From Trichoplusia ni (Eukaryota; Arthropoda; Insecta; Lepidoptera; Noctuidae), in assembly GCF_003590095.1 (NCBI RefSeq), contig NC_039497.1, forward strand, positions 5,266,691-5,330,690: a DNA stretch of 64,000 nucleotides, written 5' to 3'. How positions within the stretch are numbered: the first letter of the stretch is position 1; every line of letters begins with the position of its first letter. Below are positions 26,801 through 38,339 of this stretch, piece by piece. The translations under genes were made by a program, and so were the position numbers. Below the pieces are notes generated by a model, which worked only from the letters and a program-made list of their open reading frames with translations, was not told the DNA's origin and searched no databases.

Positions 26801-29800
26801 TATTGATAGAGGGTATTTCAAAACTTCGCACTCGAACAGTAATTAATAAAACTTCAGTTGTTTTTTATTCAGTTTGCATAGTTATGTAATGTAGTGCGGC
26901 AGGAGGCTGCGGTGTTTACGCGGGCATAGGGTGAGGTTAATCTGGGGGCAGCACTCGTGACTAATTTGTGTAAAAGTTGTGAGTTATTAAACACTGATTC
27001 AAAATGATTTTAACTAAATATTATGAGAAAAATTAGTTCAACTTGCACCCACATATTGGGATAATTTCCAATTTATGTTTAATATTATCAATACTAACTC
27101 ATTAAAGGCAAATAAATTCAATTACTTTTATAAGAAGGTCTTAAATTGGATGCATTCTCCTGATTGAACATAACTAGGCAACATTTTTAACTCAGCAGGA
27201 GCTTCTTGCCCTCCAATCAAGCAATTCTTCTAAGAAAAATAACATTAAAGGTCTAGCTAAAAACACAAATTGATTAAGAATACATTTAATCTTTTCTACA
27301 TTCTGTAGCAAAAAAATCTATTTACTTTTGTTATTTCAAAAGATTTTCATAGCTATCATTAAGCCAACAGTAAACCTATACAAATATAACAAAAGAGTAA
27401 TCAGGTAATAGGATCTCACGATTACCAGTTAATGGTCGAAGCGGATCAATACCGGAGCCATCACTAAACAAACAAACCAAAACAGAGATCAATTCACACG
27501 AACAATGCTGGAAATAACCCTTTTACATTATAAGCCATTATTTATTTATGACGTCACTAACGTCACATGAGTATGTTTTTGGAAATATCATCACGTGACC
27601 CTTCGGCAATGGGAAACACTCAATAACATTTAGACGACAACTATATTGGCCCGAAAAAGGTTGACTTTAGATCCTTATCAAACAAAACCCATACGGGTAC
27701 AGAAAGTACTGCCCACAAATATTTGTCAAAATTTCTTAACTAAACAAAACCCTCGAAACTTGCTGTATGACCTCAGAATAAAAGATGTTACGAAAAATGA
27801 TGGAATATGGATTTTGTCCCATGCCTATTTTACAAATTAAAGTGGTAGAGAAAGCCTGAGAATTAACAGCAGCTTACAAAAGTAATACTTCATCAATTCC
27901 TGAATGCGAAGGTAGTAACCTGAAAGCGGAAATAGAACCTCTTTTTTAAATCACGGTATCATCTAATTTGCGTTTCTATAATAAGAGCCTCTTTCGGCCA
28001 GCCTTTCCCCCCAGGTGGTTTAGCCCAGACCAAAGCAAGAATTTCTAATGAATGTACGTTTCAGCCGTTTTGGGTAGTTGCCATCTTCGTAAAAAATTGG
28101 ATATTATCTTAAAAAGGTTTGTTGTGCTGTAATAACTGTTTTTATACTACAGTGGGGGCTAATTTATCTATAATATGTATGTATTTAGAAATGTATTAGT
28201 ATGTTTATCAATTGCCTAGTACTCAAAATACAGGCTTTGCTTAGTTTGAGAATAGATGGCGTAATGTGAAAGTTTAAAAAAGAAGTTTCATCTGATCTCT
28301 GACCGTTTTTCTACAATATGCCTCCACTAGGCTATTAGAAATAAACTGATTAAGTCAATGTTTTATCTAAGCAACTTTCGAAGTTAACTTATTCAAGTTT
28401 GAAGACTTCTATTTTAATTAATGAAAATCTTACTTGCAGGTTCTAGACAAACTTATCGACAGGAAAGTGAAGAGCAAAATGAATGACGCACCGCACGTAA
28501 AAACGGATCACATGACAGTACACTTTGCACAATTATATTTCAGTAAATTATGTGCAAATATTACACGACAGTTACTAATTAAATAAATTAACGCAACAAC
28601 TCACACTTAAACAAGCAACGGTTTTATTGCGTTTGGAAACAACAGATAAATGTTTTCATGATTCAGAGTAAAAATATGCGAGCACAATTTCCGGACGTTA
28701 TCTCTTGAGAATTGCAGATTATGAATGTGGGTCAAGTTATTATCATGATTACAGTGTAATATAAAAAGGGAAAAAGATCATTTATCTTTAATAAGGTCGG
28801 CCCTTGCAGGTTTGTTTAAGGTACACGTGACTGAACAAGGGATTTAGTTAAAACGTAACCTCATCTAATGAACAAGTAGCCCCATTAGGTAGTGCTATAT
28901 TTAATTTCCTTCAACGAGAACAGATATAGATAGTAATCTATTACACACGAGTCTTGTAGACAACAGGCCATCAAATAGAACAGTTTTCAACAATTGTACC
29001 AACTTAATGATTACTTTGGAAAAAAATATATGCTTAAAAGTATTTTGTTTCAAGAATTTTAGCACGACACAACAAGTAAACAGCATTAGCTAATGCCTGT
29101 CCTTTAAACACTGAAGACTGGAGTCACCGAGCAATGACCGAAAGTTTAAACTTAGTCAATCAATCGATGAACTTTATTTATTTCATTAAAAAAGTAAGTG
29201 TAAGATTCGTTTGTGTCAACTCTTTAACAAATATTTTCTATTCAGCCGTACAATTGCTACAACAATTTTTCGTTAAAATATATCACAAAGAATGCTTCAT
29301 ATTTTACACAAAACATAAGTTATGGCCCGCAAACATATCAATTTCCACGGAAGATGCATGCATTATCTACATCATAGTTCATACTATATATTGTGGAGAG
29401 CGGGTGAGAGACCGGTAATACATCATCTACGTTCATATCGCATCTGCATCGGGGACTATCGGCGTGGTAGTCTAAGCAATACCCATATCTTCTAAGCCAG
29501 TGCACAGCAAACTTTCCCATTGAACATGTCTGCAACAGTCTTGTTTCCAGCCAGCGAGTACAATGACATTTAAGCACCGAACTTACAAGTTCCGTGACGA
29601 GGGTTTCGTGTGTTTGCTTGTCTTCTGCGACATTTATATGAACGACACATTAATTTACGTTCCTTCTTAGAATTTTTATAGAGTTTACATCCTTTTAATT
29701 CACCTAATCGTTAATCTATTTTTTATAATCATATGGCGATTGTTGCAAAAAAACAAGCGTTTCACGAAGTGACGTTGGTTTCTATAACTCTCTGATTTAA

Positions 29801-31090
29801 TTGGTTTCAACTCCAGTGCGTGAAGAAAGAAATATGTAAAAGTGCTTCAAATACTACTGATGACAAAAGGATACTCTATTTAAACAGACAAGAAACACGC
29901 TGATACGTTCGAAGATGGAGTAATTTACCTCATACCACTGTCCCTTTAGATACAAACTAATGCCAGCTCTAACTCCGCAAATACACCTCTATTTAGAATC
30001 TAGGCAGGCTCATTTCTCTTGATTGCTCCATAAAAAGATTATCTTCCGAGGCCACACAACAATTACCTAACGAGAGTACGCCGAGACCGGGAGCATTAAC
30101 ACAAATCTAGTCAATTTTACGAAATGAATCATTTTAGATTACGCATCGATTTTTTGCACAAACAAAAGAACTAAGTTTGTCACCTACTCTTATAACTTTT
30201 TGCCATTCTACTCGGATGAATGTTGACTTGAGATTTTTTCGGCTTGGAAACCTTGCTATCAAAATTAAGAAAAAACTGGGAGTTACCAAACTTTTTGTAC
30301 AGTGTTATATACAGCTGGCATTACAGGCGCGACTTGGACAAAGTAGTGGGATATAAAACGAAAGGTGGCTAACTGCTGGCAATGAATCCCGGGGGACTCG
30401 GACCCTGCCACTGCCTCGAGTTTTTCGTTTTGAAAGTTTAGATTACGCATAAATTTATCATTTAAGCGGCAAACTCTTTACATTAAACAAATTGACTCAA
30501 GCTCTCTACATTGCGTGGGCAGCGAAATTATGAAAACCTTAAAACGGAAAATAGGAGAACGCGGCTGCGTATGCGGCTCCAGACAATGTGGGCCAGGTAA
30601 TGACGGTTATCCTCTTTTCAGTACATTACGTGAAACAATACGGCATATTGTGTCTCAAATTGCGAATATCACGAGCCAATTACTATAGTAGCGGGGATAC
30701 ATTCCTACCATTTCCCATGGAGGAGCCGGGCTTTGAGACAAGCGGTTATCTACTATACGAGCAATACTAATTGTAATCGTAATATTACGTTTTTGTATGA
30801 CTAATGCCTAAATAGGACCAGATTAGATGCAAACTCTTACTTCGATAAAATCTTGTAGACCGTCCGTGTATGAATCATATTGTTTAGTAGACGTTGATAT
30901 CAATGAATCCTTCCGATAAAATTGGCAAATAAAAATTATATTTTAGAACTTGAGATTTTGCAACCGTAGTTACGTGGATATACACATACTGAAGAGGTAA
31001 TATTTCAATGGACTTTCTGTTAATAAAGGTGATTTCGATCGTACTCATATATCTTAAATTTCCGCCATTTCTCCAGATCGCAAAGCCCGC
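26801..31090. other. AT-rich non-coding DNA, with CRE and E-box sites near 27.55 kb
   Basis: A second full CRE (TGACGTCA, 27549-27556) is followed by a CRE half-site, AACGTCAC, and by the perfect E-box palindrome TCACGTGA at 27591-27598, all within 50 bp. A minus-strand open frame at 29338-29577 has a short run rich in Trp, Arg, Tyr and Gly but no firm family match. No other gene, repeat or RNA is recognised. Confidence 0.45.
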
Positions 31091-31300
31091 TAACTTCGAA
31101 GCCTCGCCTAAATTATATAACCCTCTTGAACGCGGCGCGGGGTGAGGGACGCCCCAACAATACGAGCGGTATCGAGCGACGGCCGTCCCTCTTCCACAGG
31201 TGCCTCTCTCTCGCACCCGCGTACTCAGATACCGGACGTGACAGCACCGATCCTTTCCACCGACGTCATTCATTGCGCCGCAGAACGCGTAACATAATAA
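31091..31300. promoter_or_regulatory. GC-rich patch, possible regulatory element or exon
   Basis: This GC-rich patch sits in AT-rich DNA and lies inside the longest unassigned open frame of the left half, a 156-codon minus-strand frame (30884-31354). That frame has no recognisable domain, and a 74-codon plus-strand frame overlaps it. Frames on both strands are expected where GC-rich sequence lowers stop-codon density, so neither is called as a gene. A regulatory island or an exon of unknown strand is possible. Confidence 0.2.
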
Positions 31301-33031
31301 ACCTATGTACCACCAATGTACGAGGTACATTGAGAAAGTTACATGAATAGACATTGATTTCAGAGTTGTGAACGGCGAAAGGCTATTGAGTCCAGTACAG
31401 TAAATATCTTATGTATTGTCAGAAATATAAACTGAAATCTCAAAAATCAATGAACTTCATTTTTTTTAAATTGAATTTCTGTAGTAAAAAAAACATTGCA
31501 AAAAGAAAAGGTATTGTGTGATATATTTTTAAAAATTACATTTGTCAGAACCACCCTTTTATTTTATATGATTTTGTAATTCACAACTATTAGAAATGGG
31601 TTGAATTTTGGAGAAAAATATACAATTAACACACCTTGGCTTCATTCAGGCTATTAGGGCCTTAGAATATTGTTTCTTTTTCTAGCTACATGAAGACTTC
31701 CATGGATGGAATTATATTAAATATTGTGTTTATTGTTTGTTTAACTACCATACAATCTTAATAATATAAACACATTTTAAAATTCTTTAGACATAATGTC
31801 ACAACAATGTAATAATATTAAAACCTGTTACATATTTATTAATGACAATTTTATTATAAGTATAGATATCACTGTACCACCTGGCTGTAGTTATTATATT
31901 CTGACGCAGGTAACTTGATAAGACCAATTATTTTTTATTACCTATAATTAGCTAAAACTCATATAAATACACATTATTAATATCCAACCAGCAATGACCA
32001 ATTCAGATTTTATTTTGCATAAAAAATATGCTTTTTTAATTATGCAATCTTCAAGGTTGTAATATATTAAAAATATAATTTGGTTAAAATTTTAGTAATG
32101 AATTGTTGTGCCTACATAATATTTTTGCACATATTGTGATGATCAGTGTTTCATTATGCTAACTCATTCTAAGTGACAAGAATAAAAGACAAAATGAGAA
32201 GACCACCCGATAAATAGTCCCATTATACACAAATTAAAAAATTAGAAATTGTTCCTGAATTACTGAATTTCTTATTACTTTTTTATGAGAGTTAATAATA
32301 AGCTCACTCAAAGGGAATACCCACTGATAGACATATATTTGTTCCTTAGTTGAATAGTCCACTTTTGAACAGCATGAGTATCAAGACAACAGTTTATTTC
32401 AATGTAAGTTTATAGTTAATCGTAAGAAGTCGTAGAAACGCCGGCTGCAATACTGTATCAGTTGACTTTCGTATCACAACATCGACGTCCGTATCGCTAT
32501 CAATAGATCTCAAAATATACATACATAACGTTCCTCCTATAAATTCCTACTTCTCTTTTGACATAAAGCTTACGTAGCAGACAGCCAGACTCGAATTCCG
32601 CCGCCGCATTCCACAACACACTACTATCGCCGACAACACAATTAGCAATAGCGACAATAATTTAATAATTCAAAATGCCATTCGATCTATTTTCGCATCC
32701 CACGTTATCTAAAATAAAGATTTAAAAATGAACTTACCGATAAATAAGCGGAGGGTCACGATTGCAGCATATATATAGTTTTGCAACAAAAACACTGTTC
32801 TCACGAAAATAAAATGTTTTAAAACACGAATTATTCAATATTTTTATATGAATAGACGTCGACAGAGTGACGGATTTTGACATTCAACTTTTGTTATTGC
32901 CATTTAGAAAAAAGTGTTACCATTATATAATTATATGTTTTGGAAATAAAGGATTTAATAACATTTTATATTATTTCTTTTCTAGTAATGGGATAAATAT
33001 ATTATTTCGTAGGAATTTGATTTCACTTTTA
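31301..33031. other. AT-rich DNA, no confident gene
   Basis: This is very AT-rich and shows no coding signal. A strong donor-like GTAAGT can be read on the minus strand at 32737-32732. The nearest acceptor-like site is only about 29 bp away, so no workable intron can be drawn between them. The stretch may include untranslated sequence or promoter DNA of the small candidate gene that follows. Confidence 0.35.
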
Positions 33032-33320
33032 ATGGATCCTCTTTCTGAGAAGATGATTCAAAAGTTTCGGTTATGGGAATCAGAAAAATTAAATGTTTCA
33101 ACTAGAAAGTAAAAATACGCTTTTTTGTATTTTATTAAATAAAATTGTCTTTAGAATTTTTGCCAGAATTTTGTGGAAAACTGTCGTGACTTTATATTAT
33201 TATTTGTTTTTAACAGGAGTTCTTGCTACATCATTTATATTATGTGAACAGTCAAAAATTATTACGCAACCAAGTATACCTTTGAATTTATTCAATCAAC
33301 ATTCAATACAGTCTATCTAG
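33032..33320 (+). CDS. Candidate small spliced gene, about 80-aa single-pass membrane protein
   Basis: I do not recognise this protein. An ATG at 33032 opens a frame that ends at a stop at 33110-33112. A donor-like GT at 33109 and an acceptor (tgtctttag) ending at 33154 would remove 46 bp and join it in phase to a frame that stays open to the TAG at 33318-33320. The joined product would be about 80 residues: a charged, Lys/Glu-rich N-terminus (1-26), one hydrophobic segment (about 33-55) with several Tyr and Leu, then a polar tail. The intron is shorter than is usual for Lepidoptera, which lowers confidence. Alternatively, the downstream frame alone (from the ATG at 33093, 75 codons, no intron) is expressed, or nothing is. 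Codon use is AT-rich, unlike lark immediately downstream on the same strand. Confidence 0.28.
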
Positions 33321-33659
33321 TTTCATATCTAGACTTATATGCCTTGCCTAAGTTTCGCCACAACAACCGGTTCTCCGGAGTTAAACCTTGATACAAAGCC
33401 TTTATAGACACTGAATATTTTACTTTATCACAATGCTGTCCACTTTGGCTCTGACATGGCTCTGACTTATTTTGTTTATGGTAAGTCGGAAACGGAAGAG
33501 AATGAATGAGTGGAATCGAAATAATGTCGTCATCAGTCGCGTAAACTACGAAGTGCCCAACAACGTAATACAGTCGTACCAACCAATGACAATTTTCAGA
33601 CTCAAGGGTACCAACCAATCAACAATCAAGTAACGCGGTCTCGATCTTTCAATTTGTTT
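33321..33659. other. Spacer upstream of lark, probably holding its promoter
   Basis: There is no convincing coding region. A 101-codon minus-strand frame (33313-33618) is unrecognised. The sequence directly precedes the lark 5' exon and includes two closely spaced copies of the word 'taccaaccaat' (about 33577 and 33609), which contain CCAAT boxes. The core promoter of lark is inferred to lie at its right end. Confidence 0.4.
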
Positions 33660-33784
33660 AGTTCAGGTCGCCATTTTGTGCTCGAGCTCACTGTGCGATT
33701 AAAACGTTAACCTGAGTAATTGTATAATCTTGTGTTATTTTCCTTCAGTTGTGATTTGTTTACGCGTAGTTTTATTTGGGTAAG
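33660..33784 (+). other. lark: lark 5' non-coding exon (start approximate)
   Basis: A consensus donor, AAG|GTAAGT, at 33784/33785 is followed by an intron of 119 bp. The intron ends at the acceptor 'gcgtttcag' (33903), eight bases before the lark start codon. The exon's left border is not defined by any sequence signal I can fix. It is placed near the 'ggtcgccattttgtgctcg' stretch, where AT-rich spacer gives way to promoter-like sequence. Confidence 0.5.
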
Positions 33785-33911
33785 GTAAGTTTCACCTACA
33801 AATTGGTTACACATCGTTAAATACTTAACTTTGCTCGGTAATACGAACTTCCATTGTCATGGACGCTGCTGACTCATTTCGTCAAATTATGTATGCGTTT
33901 CAGAATCTAAA

Positions 33912-35583
33912 ATGCCGGGCGCCGGTACTTTCAAAATCTTCGTCGGGAATCTATCCGATAAAACGACGGACGCCGATCTTAGACCGCTATTCGAAAAGTA
34001 CGGTACGGTCGTAGAATGCGATATCGTCAGAAATTACGGTTTCGTGCACATGGAAAACGAGGAAGTCGGCCGCGAAGCCATTCAGTTCTTAAACGGAGAG
34101 ATAGTTCATGGCCAAGCAATCAAAATAGAAGCTGCCAAGAGCCGAAAGGCACCGTCTACGCCGACCACCAAAATATTCGTCGGTAACCTAACGGACAAGA
34201 CGCGCGCGCCCGAAGTCCGCGAGCTGTTTCAGAAGTTCGGCACGGTCGTCGAATGCGATATCGTTCGTAATTATGGCTTCGTGCACTTGGACGCGTCGGG
34301 CGACGTCAACGAAGCTATCAAAGAGTTGAACGGTATGATGGTGGACGGACAGCCAATGAAGGTGCAGCTGTCAACGAGCCGCGTCCGTCAGCGCCCGGGC
34401 ATGGGCGACCCCGAGCAGTGCTACCGCTGCGGTCGGGGCGGTCATTGGTCTAAGGAGTGCCCGAAGGCCCTAGGACCAGACCGAAACGGTTTCCGCGATC
34501 GAGCTTTCGGCCGCGACCCCTACCCCCCGCCGCCGCCGCCGCCGTTCCTTCGCGATCGCATGATGGGAGGATTTGGGGTAACGCGTTCTCTCTTACTTTC
34601 CGAACCGTCGGTTTCCATCTGACCGCTTTCGATGCATCACGTAGGCCGAGCGCGTAGAGTCTGTCTTCGCACGCGGATCCTAACCCGGGCCGAAATAACA
34701 TGATCGGACTCGGTGATGCTACAGTCGCTGCTCACCCTCACTAAACTATGTCATGTTTACGCTGATAACATACCTACATACACAAGCATTGGATTTTGTT
34801 ATGAAATGTCTATCGTTTTACTCGAACTAATTTTATTTATTACTCCAGGATCCATATGATGGGTACTACGAACGTGCGAGATTCGAGTCGCCACGGGACT
34901 TGTTCGAGCGCCGGTACCCTGTGGGAGCTTCGCGCGGGCTAGAGATGGGAGCCTCACGAGGTGGTCGGGGAGACTTCGTGTCTCCTCCACTGCGCCGTGA
35001 GCCGATGCCGCCGATGCCCAGTCTGCCACCCATGCGCAGCTCGATGGGATCCATGAGGTCGTCGTATGATGCTATGTACAGCCGACGAAGTCCCCCTCAA
35101 GGACCACAAATGTCCCGGGGGTGAGAACTGACTTGTGTCAATGTTGTGTTACCATTTCTGATTTCTTAACTTTCTAGTGCACCCATGTAGTTATAGATTT
35201 GTCATCACATTTCATGTTCAACTCTTATGATTTATATCTCATTTTAATTTTCTTCAAAATTTTTCATTAACACAACTCTCACCTCCCATACTATATTGCC
35301 ATCTAATATATTGATGAATAGTGGAATCACTTAAGCTGTTATCACTATAATAATAACAAATAACCTCATTGACTTGAACATCTCAAAATAATGTTGTTAT
35401 CTCTTTCCCTACAGAATGTATGAAGATTTTAGCAGAGACACATTTGATGACAGAAGGTAAGATATTAAAACTTTGAATTTGCTGACTGCATTGCAAACAT
35501 TAGATTCGCTAACCAAATAATGTTGTTGTTTCAGGCCGGGCATGCGTGGACCATCGCCCTCCAGAAGATACGCGCCTTATTAG
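33912..35583 (+). CDS. lark: Lark, RBM4-type RNA-binding protein (complete, four coding exons)
   Basis: Lark binds mRNA and controls its translation and splicing. In flies it acts in circadian output, female germline and embryonic development; its vertebrate relatives are RBM4/RBM4B. Coding exons are 33912-34577, 34849-35120, 35415-35456 and 35535-35583. All joins are GT-AG and in phase, giving 342 residues against about 350 in Drosophila. RRM1 spans residues 8-77 (RNP2 KIFVGNLS, RNP1 RNYGFVHM). RRM2 spans 86-155 (KIFVGNLT, RNYGFVHL). A CCHC zinc knuckle uses C170, C173, H178 and C183. Next come a proline run (about 204-211) and an Arg/Ser/Pro/Met-rich tail ending SRRYAPY, a conserved family ending. 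The start is the first ATG after the 5' acceptor and begins at the N-terminus expected for the family. Exon 1 is GC-rich in third positions. If the first coding intron is retained, translation would stop at 34622, giving a 236-residue form without the C-terminal tail. Identification is firm from domain order, the 16-residue block shared by the RRMs and the C-terminus. Confidence 0.95.
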
Positions 35584-35825
35584 CATAATACTAGACTAGA
35601 TTTAGTTGTCTAAAGCTCAGTTACATCAATTGTAATTCACACTACTGACTGGCTGACAATAGTTAGTACCGTTTTATATAGGTAATTATAATTTGTATAA
35701 GTTGAGGTGGGAGTGACTGATGAGCGATTTCCACAAATGTGCGATTGTCATGGAAGCTTATGAATGTATCTTGTGACTGAATGTAAATAAGTAAAATTAA
35801 ATATCATTTTAAGTACACATGTGTA
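35584..35825 (+). other. lark: lark 3' untranslated region (end approximate)
   Basis: The TAG at 35581-35583 is followed by AT-rich, non-coding sequence. The variant polyadenylation signal ATTAAA lies at 35796-35801, with a GT-containing stretch ('acatgtgtaatttatttgc') about 15-30 bases on. The cleavage site is therefore inferred near 35820. A later AATAAA near 36370 could serve a longer form. Confidence 0.45.
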
Positions 35826-37030
35826 ATTTATTTGCATCTGAACAGGTCTGGTTTCAACTATAGTAACTGTACTTGAACATTTGACCATTTAATTGTTAAA
35901 TGGCTAACAAATCAAGCTGCGTTAGCCGTTTTTTGAAATTGCCTAGCCTCGACAACACTTCTCTCCAAATCTCAATGCTGAAAAGTCCCTATGGCAAGAA
36001 AAAATCGAAGAAACGTTCACATGGACCAAATGTCATGTCTGAGAACGTGTCACCGCGCGACCTCTGTTATCATAGGTTGGTACTATCTCCATTGAACGGA
36101 TGAAGTTGTACCTTATTGAACCTTTTAGGTCCATAGTTTCATACTAATTGGCTTGGTGAAATTCCGTTCCAAATCTTAAATACCGAGTTAATTTTGTTAC
36201 ATATTCGTGTCATTTATTACAAAAAATTGCTGAGATCGGTGGATTATTTAAGTACACTTCGTTTTCAAGTAGACTGAATAAGTCAAGCTTCGTTCAGTTG
36301 GTGTTGCCATTTCATTTTTTTTTCACCACACCTTGCACATTTACCCAGAGCAGAATACTCCTGAACAGATAATAAATACGATATATGCGCCTTCAAGCTT
36401 TCCAAATTTATTTTATATATAAAATTTATGGCGCCTTTAAGTCCAAATTTCTATACAATTAGAAATCCGACCTTCACACCTAAATCATCACAATCCTATG
36501 TAGGGGACGCAGGACATGCGTTTTAGTGATATACGAATGCGTGTCATGGGCATGGACCTAGTCATGGGTCAAATATCTTTCTTTTATTTTACGGTATAAA
36601 ATTATCCTAAATGGTAGATTTTACCCAAGGTTGGCAACCCCACATGAAATGAAATATTTTTTTTTGCTCTTTCCATAAAGATCCATAAAGCTCTTATGGA
36701 TCACCTCTAGCACTGGGCATCTAAAAAAATGCTTAATGTACTACAAGGCATTCACTAGAAGTACTAGTACTTAGATTTTAAACAAGTCGTGATTTGTACC
36801 AAACCACAGATTTCCATCGCTCTGCCAATTTTCACCATACTCAACATTGTAAAATAGACATTATTCCACATACTTTTATCCCACTCTAGGCGTAAAACCA
36901 ACGTAAAACTCAAAGGGAACCGTCATTTGGGTTTCCGATGTTTTGCGGATTCGGAATGCGTCGAAGGCAGTCGGCGAAATATTTTATGAAGTAGGTCGAT
37001 GAGGTATAAAAATAAATAGACGTAATCTAT
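35826..37030. other. Intergenic spacer between convergent lark and tkv, with a small open frame
   Basis: A 19-bp perfect inverted repeat (CCATTTAA, TTG, TTAAATGG; 35885-35903) overlaps the ATG of a 67-codon plus-strand frame (35900-36103). That frame's middle is rich in Lys and Arg (GKKKSKKR) and resembles a nuclear-localisation stretch, but I recognise no family. Another perfect hairpin (GATCCATAA, AGCTC, TTATGGATC) lies at about 36680-36702. The rest is AT-rich with no gene. Confidence 0.4.
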
Positions 37031-38339
37031 GTCCATTAATGTTTTATTTGTAACTTAACACGTATTATAAAGACCTATGCAATGTCAGCTACCGGCTATA
37101 TTTACAAACACTGTACAGGGTGCGTGTGCACGAGTAAATGCTAGGCGGTCACTTGGTCTACATCTACAAACATTTTCAAATCCATTATATTACAGCTGCC
37201 GTTACATGTGCGGCGAATAGGCATCACGAGGACCATTACTGTTATCCAATCATGAATTTGTTCAAGTGAGCTGGACTGAGCATACCACGTACAAACAGAC
37301 CTGTAAGACCACTTTAACATTGTGAACAAGAAACTACAACTTCGACATGTCTATTCGCGGCAATATACTACAAGTATTCAGTAATGTAACATTTTCAATA
37401 TTACATTCTATACATATTGGGTATAAATACTTCATGAGCAATTCAAAGTAAGTGTAATACACAAGTGGAACTGATTCAATAGTTATATCGTCGTCACAAG
37501 GTACACTCGTACAGTAAGGTAAGGCACTTCAGACCAAGGACGTCGCTACACAACACGAGTGTATAACAGTACGCCTTCTCATCAAGGCAGAGGTGTACTT
37601 ATAGTACACAAGGTCCGCTAGTGACTCGTAAGTCGCAGGCACTCGAGACATGGTCCAACGTCGGCGGGTCTGTTGCGAACCATGCCCTTACAGAACACCG
37701 CGTCAAACCAGAAACTCTTACATATATTTAATACTCACACTACTATTAGTCTTTTTATCATTGTTTAAGTACAATCCACATTAGCTACCTGTACCGACAC
37801 AAATATGAATACAAAATGCATGTTCCACGGCTACGTGAATAATTTTGAAAGCAACACTTGTTTTGTACGAATATAAAGGCGTCTTATTGTCAAAATATCA
37901 CAATACATGTCGCACGTCGGCAGGGCACTTCACAATAGTGACCTAATATACAGGAGAAACGTAAACAGAGTATTGTTTCATATGTACACTCCCATACCGC
38001 AGCTGCCTCCACGCGAACACTACCATTGCTTATACAAACGGAAGACAACAAATGTTTCTTTATAGAATCACTTCAACATTACATCTAAGTAACAGTAATA
38101 AAATAAAACATTACTTTAGAACAAAACTAAAATCAAAATCGTACAGTCGACGAGAGATTCCATCGGGAACGTTCATAAGTCAGTCATAACCGAGGGGCGG
38201 CCCGCTATCCGAATAAACTTAACAATACTGAGATTTAAACAAGAACGGTGGTCGAACTGAATTTTCACATCGATGGGGCTTCGCAGCGTGTCACTCCGCG
38301 GAGTCGTAATAAATAGTGCAGAACAGGAAGGGCCCGGGC
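37031..38339 (-). other. tkv: tkv 3' untranslated region (end approximate)
   Basis: On the minus strand this follows the tkv stop codon (38342-38340). The first canonical AATAAA read downstream is at 37048-37043, giving an inferred 3' UTR of about 1.3 kb ending near 37030. There is no recognisable coding sequence; the 62-codon minus-strand frame at 37141-37329 is unremarkable. Confidence 0.45.

Noticed and set aside
32571..32740. Minus-strand donor and acceptor pair suggesting a gene divergent from the small candidate gene
   Set aside because: The donor at 32737 and acceptor at 32709 would leave an intron of only 29 bp, and the exon beyond contains stops in all frames near its start.
34450..35054. 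Frames in other phases and on the minus strand over lark exons
   Set aside because: They overlap the confirmed lark reading frame and have no independent start, splice or domain evidence.
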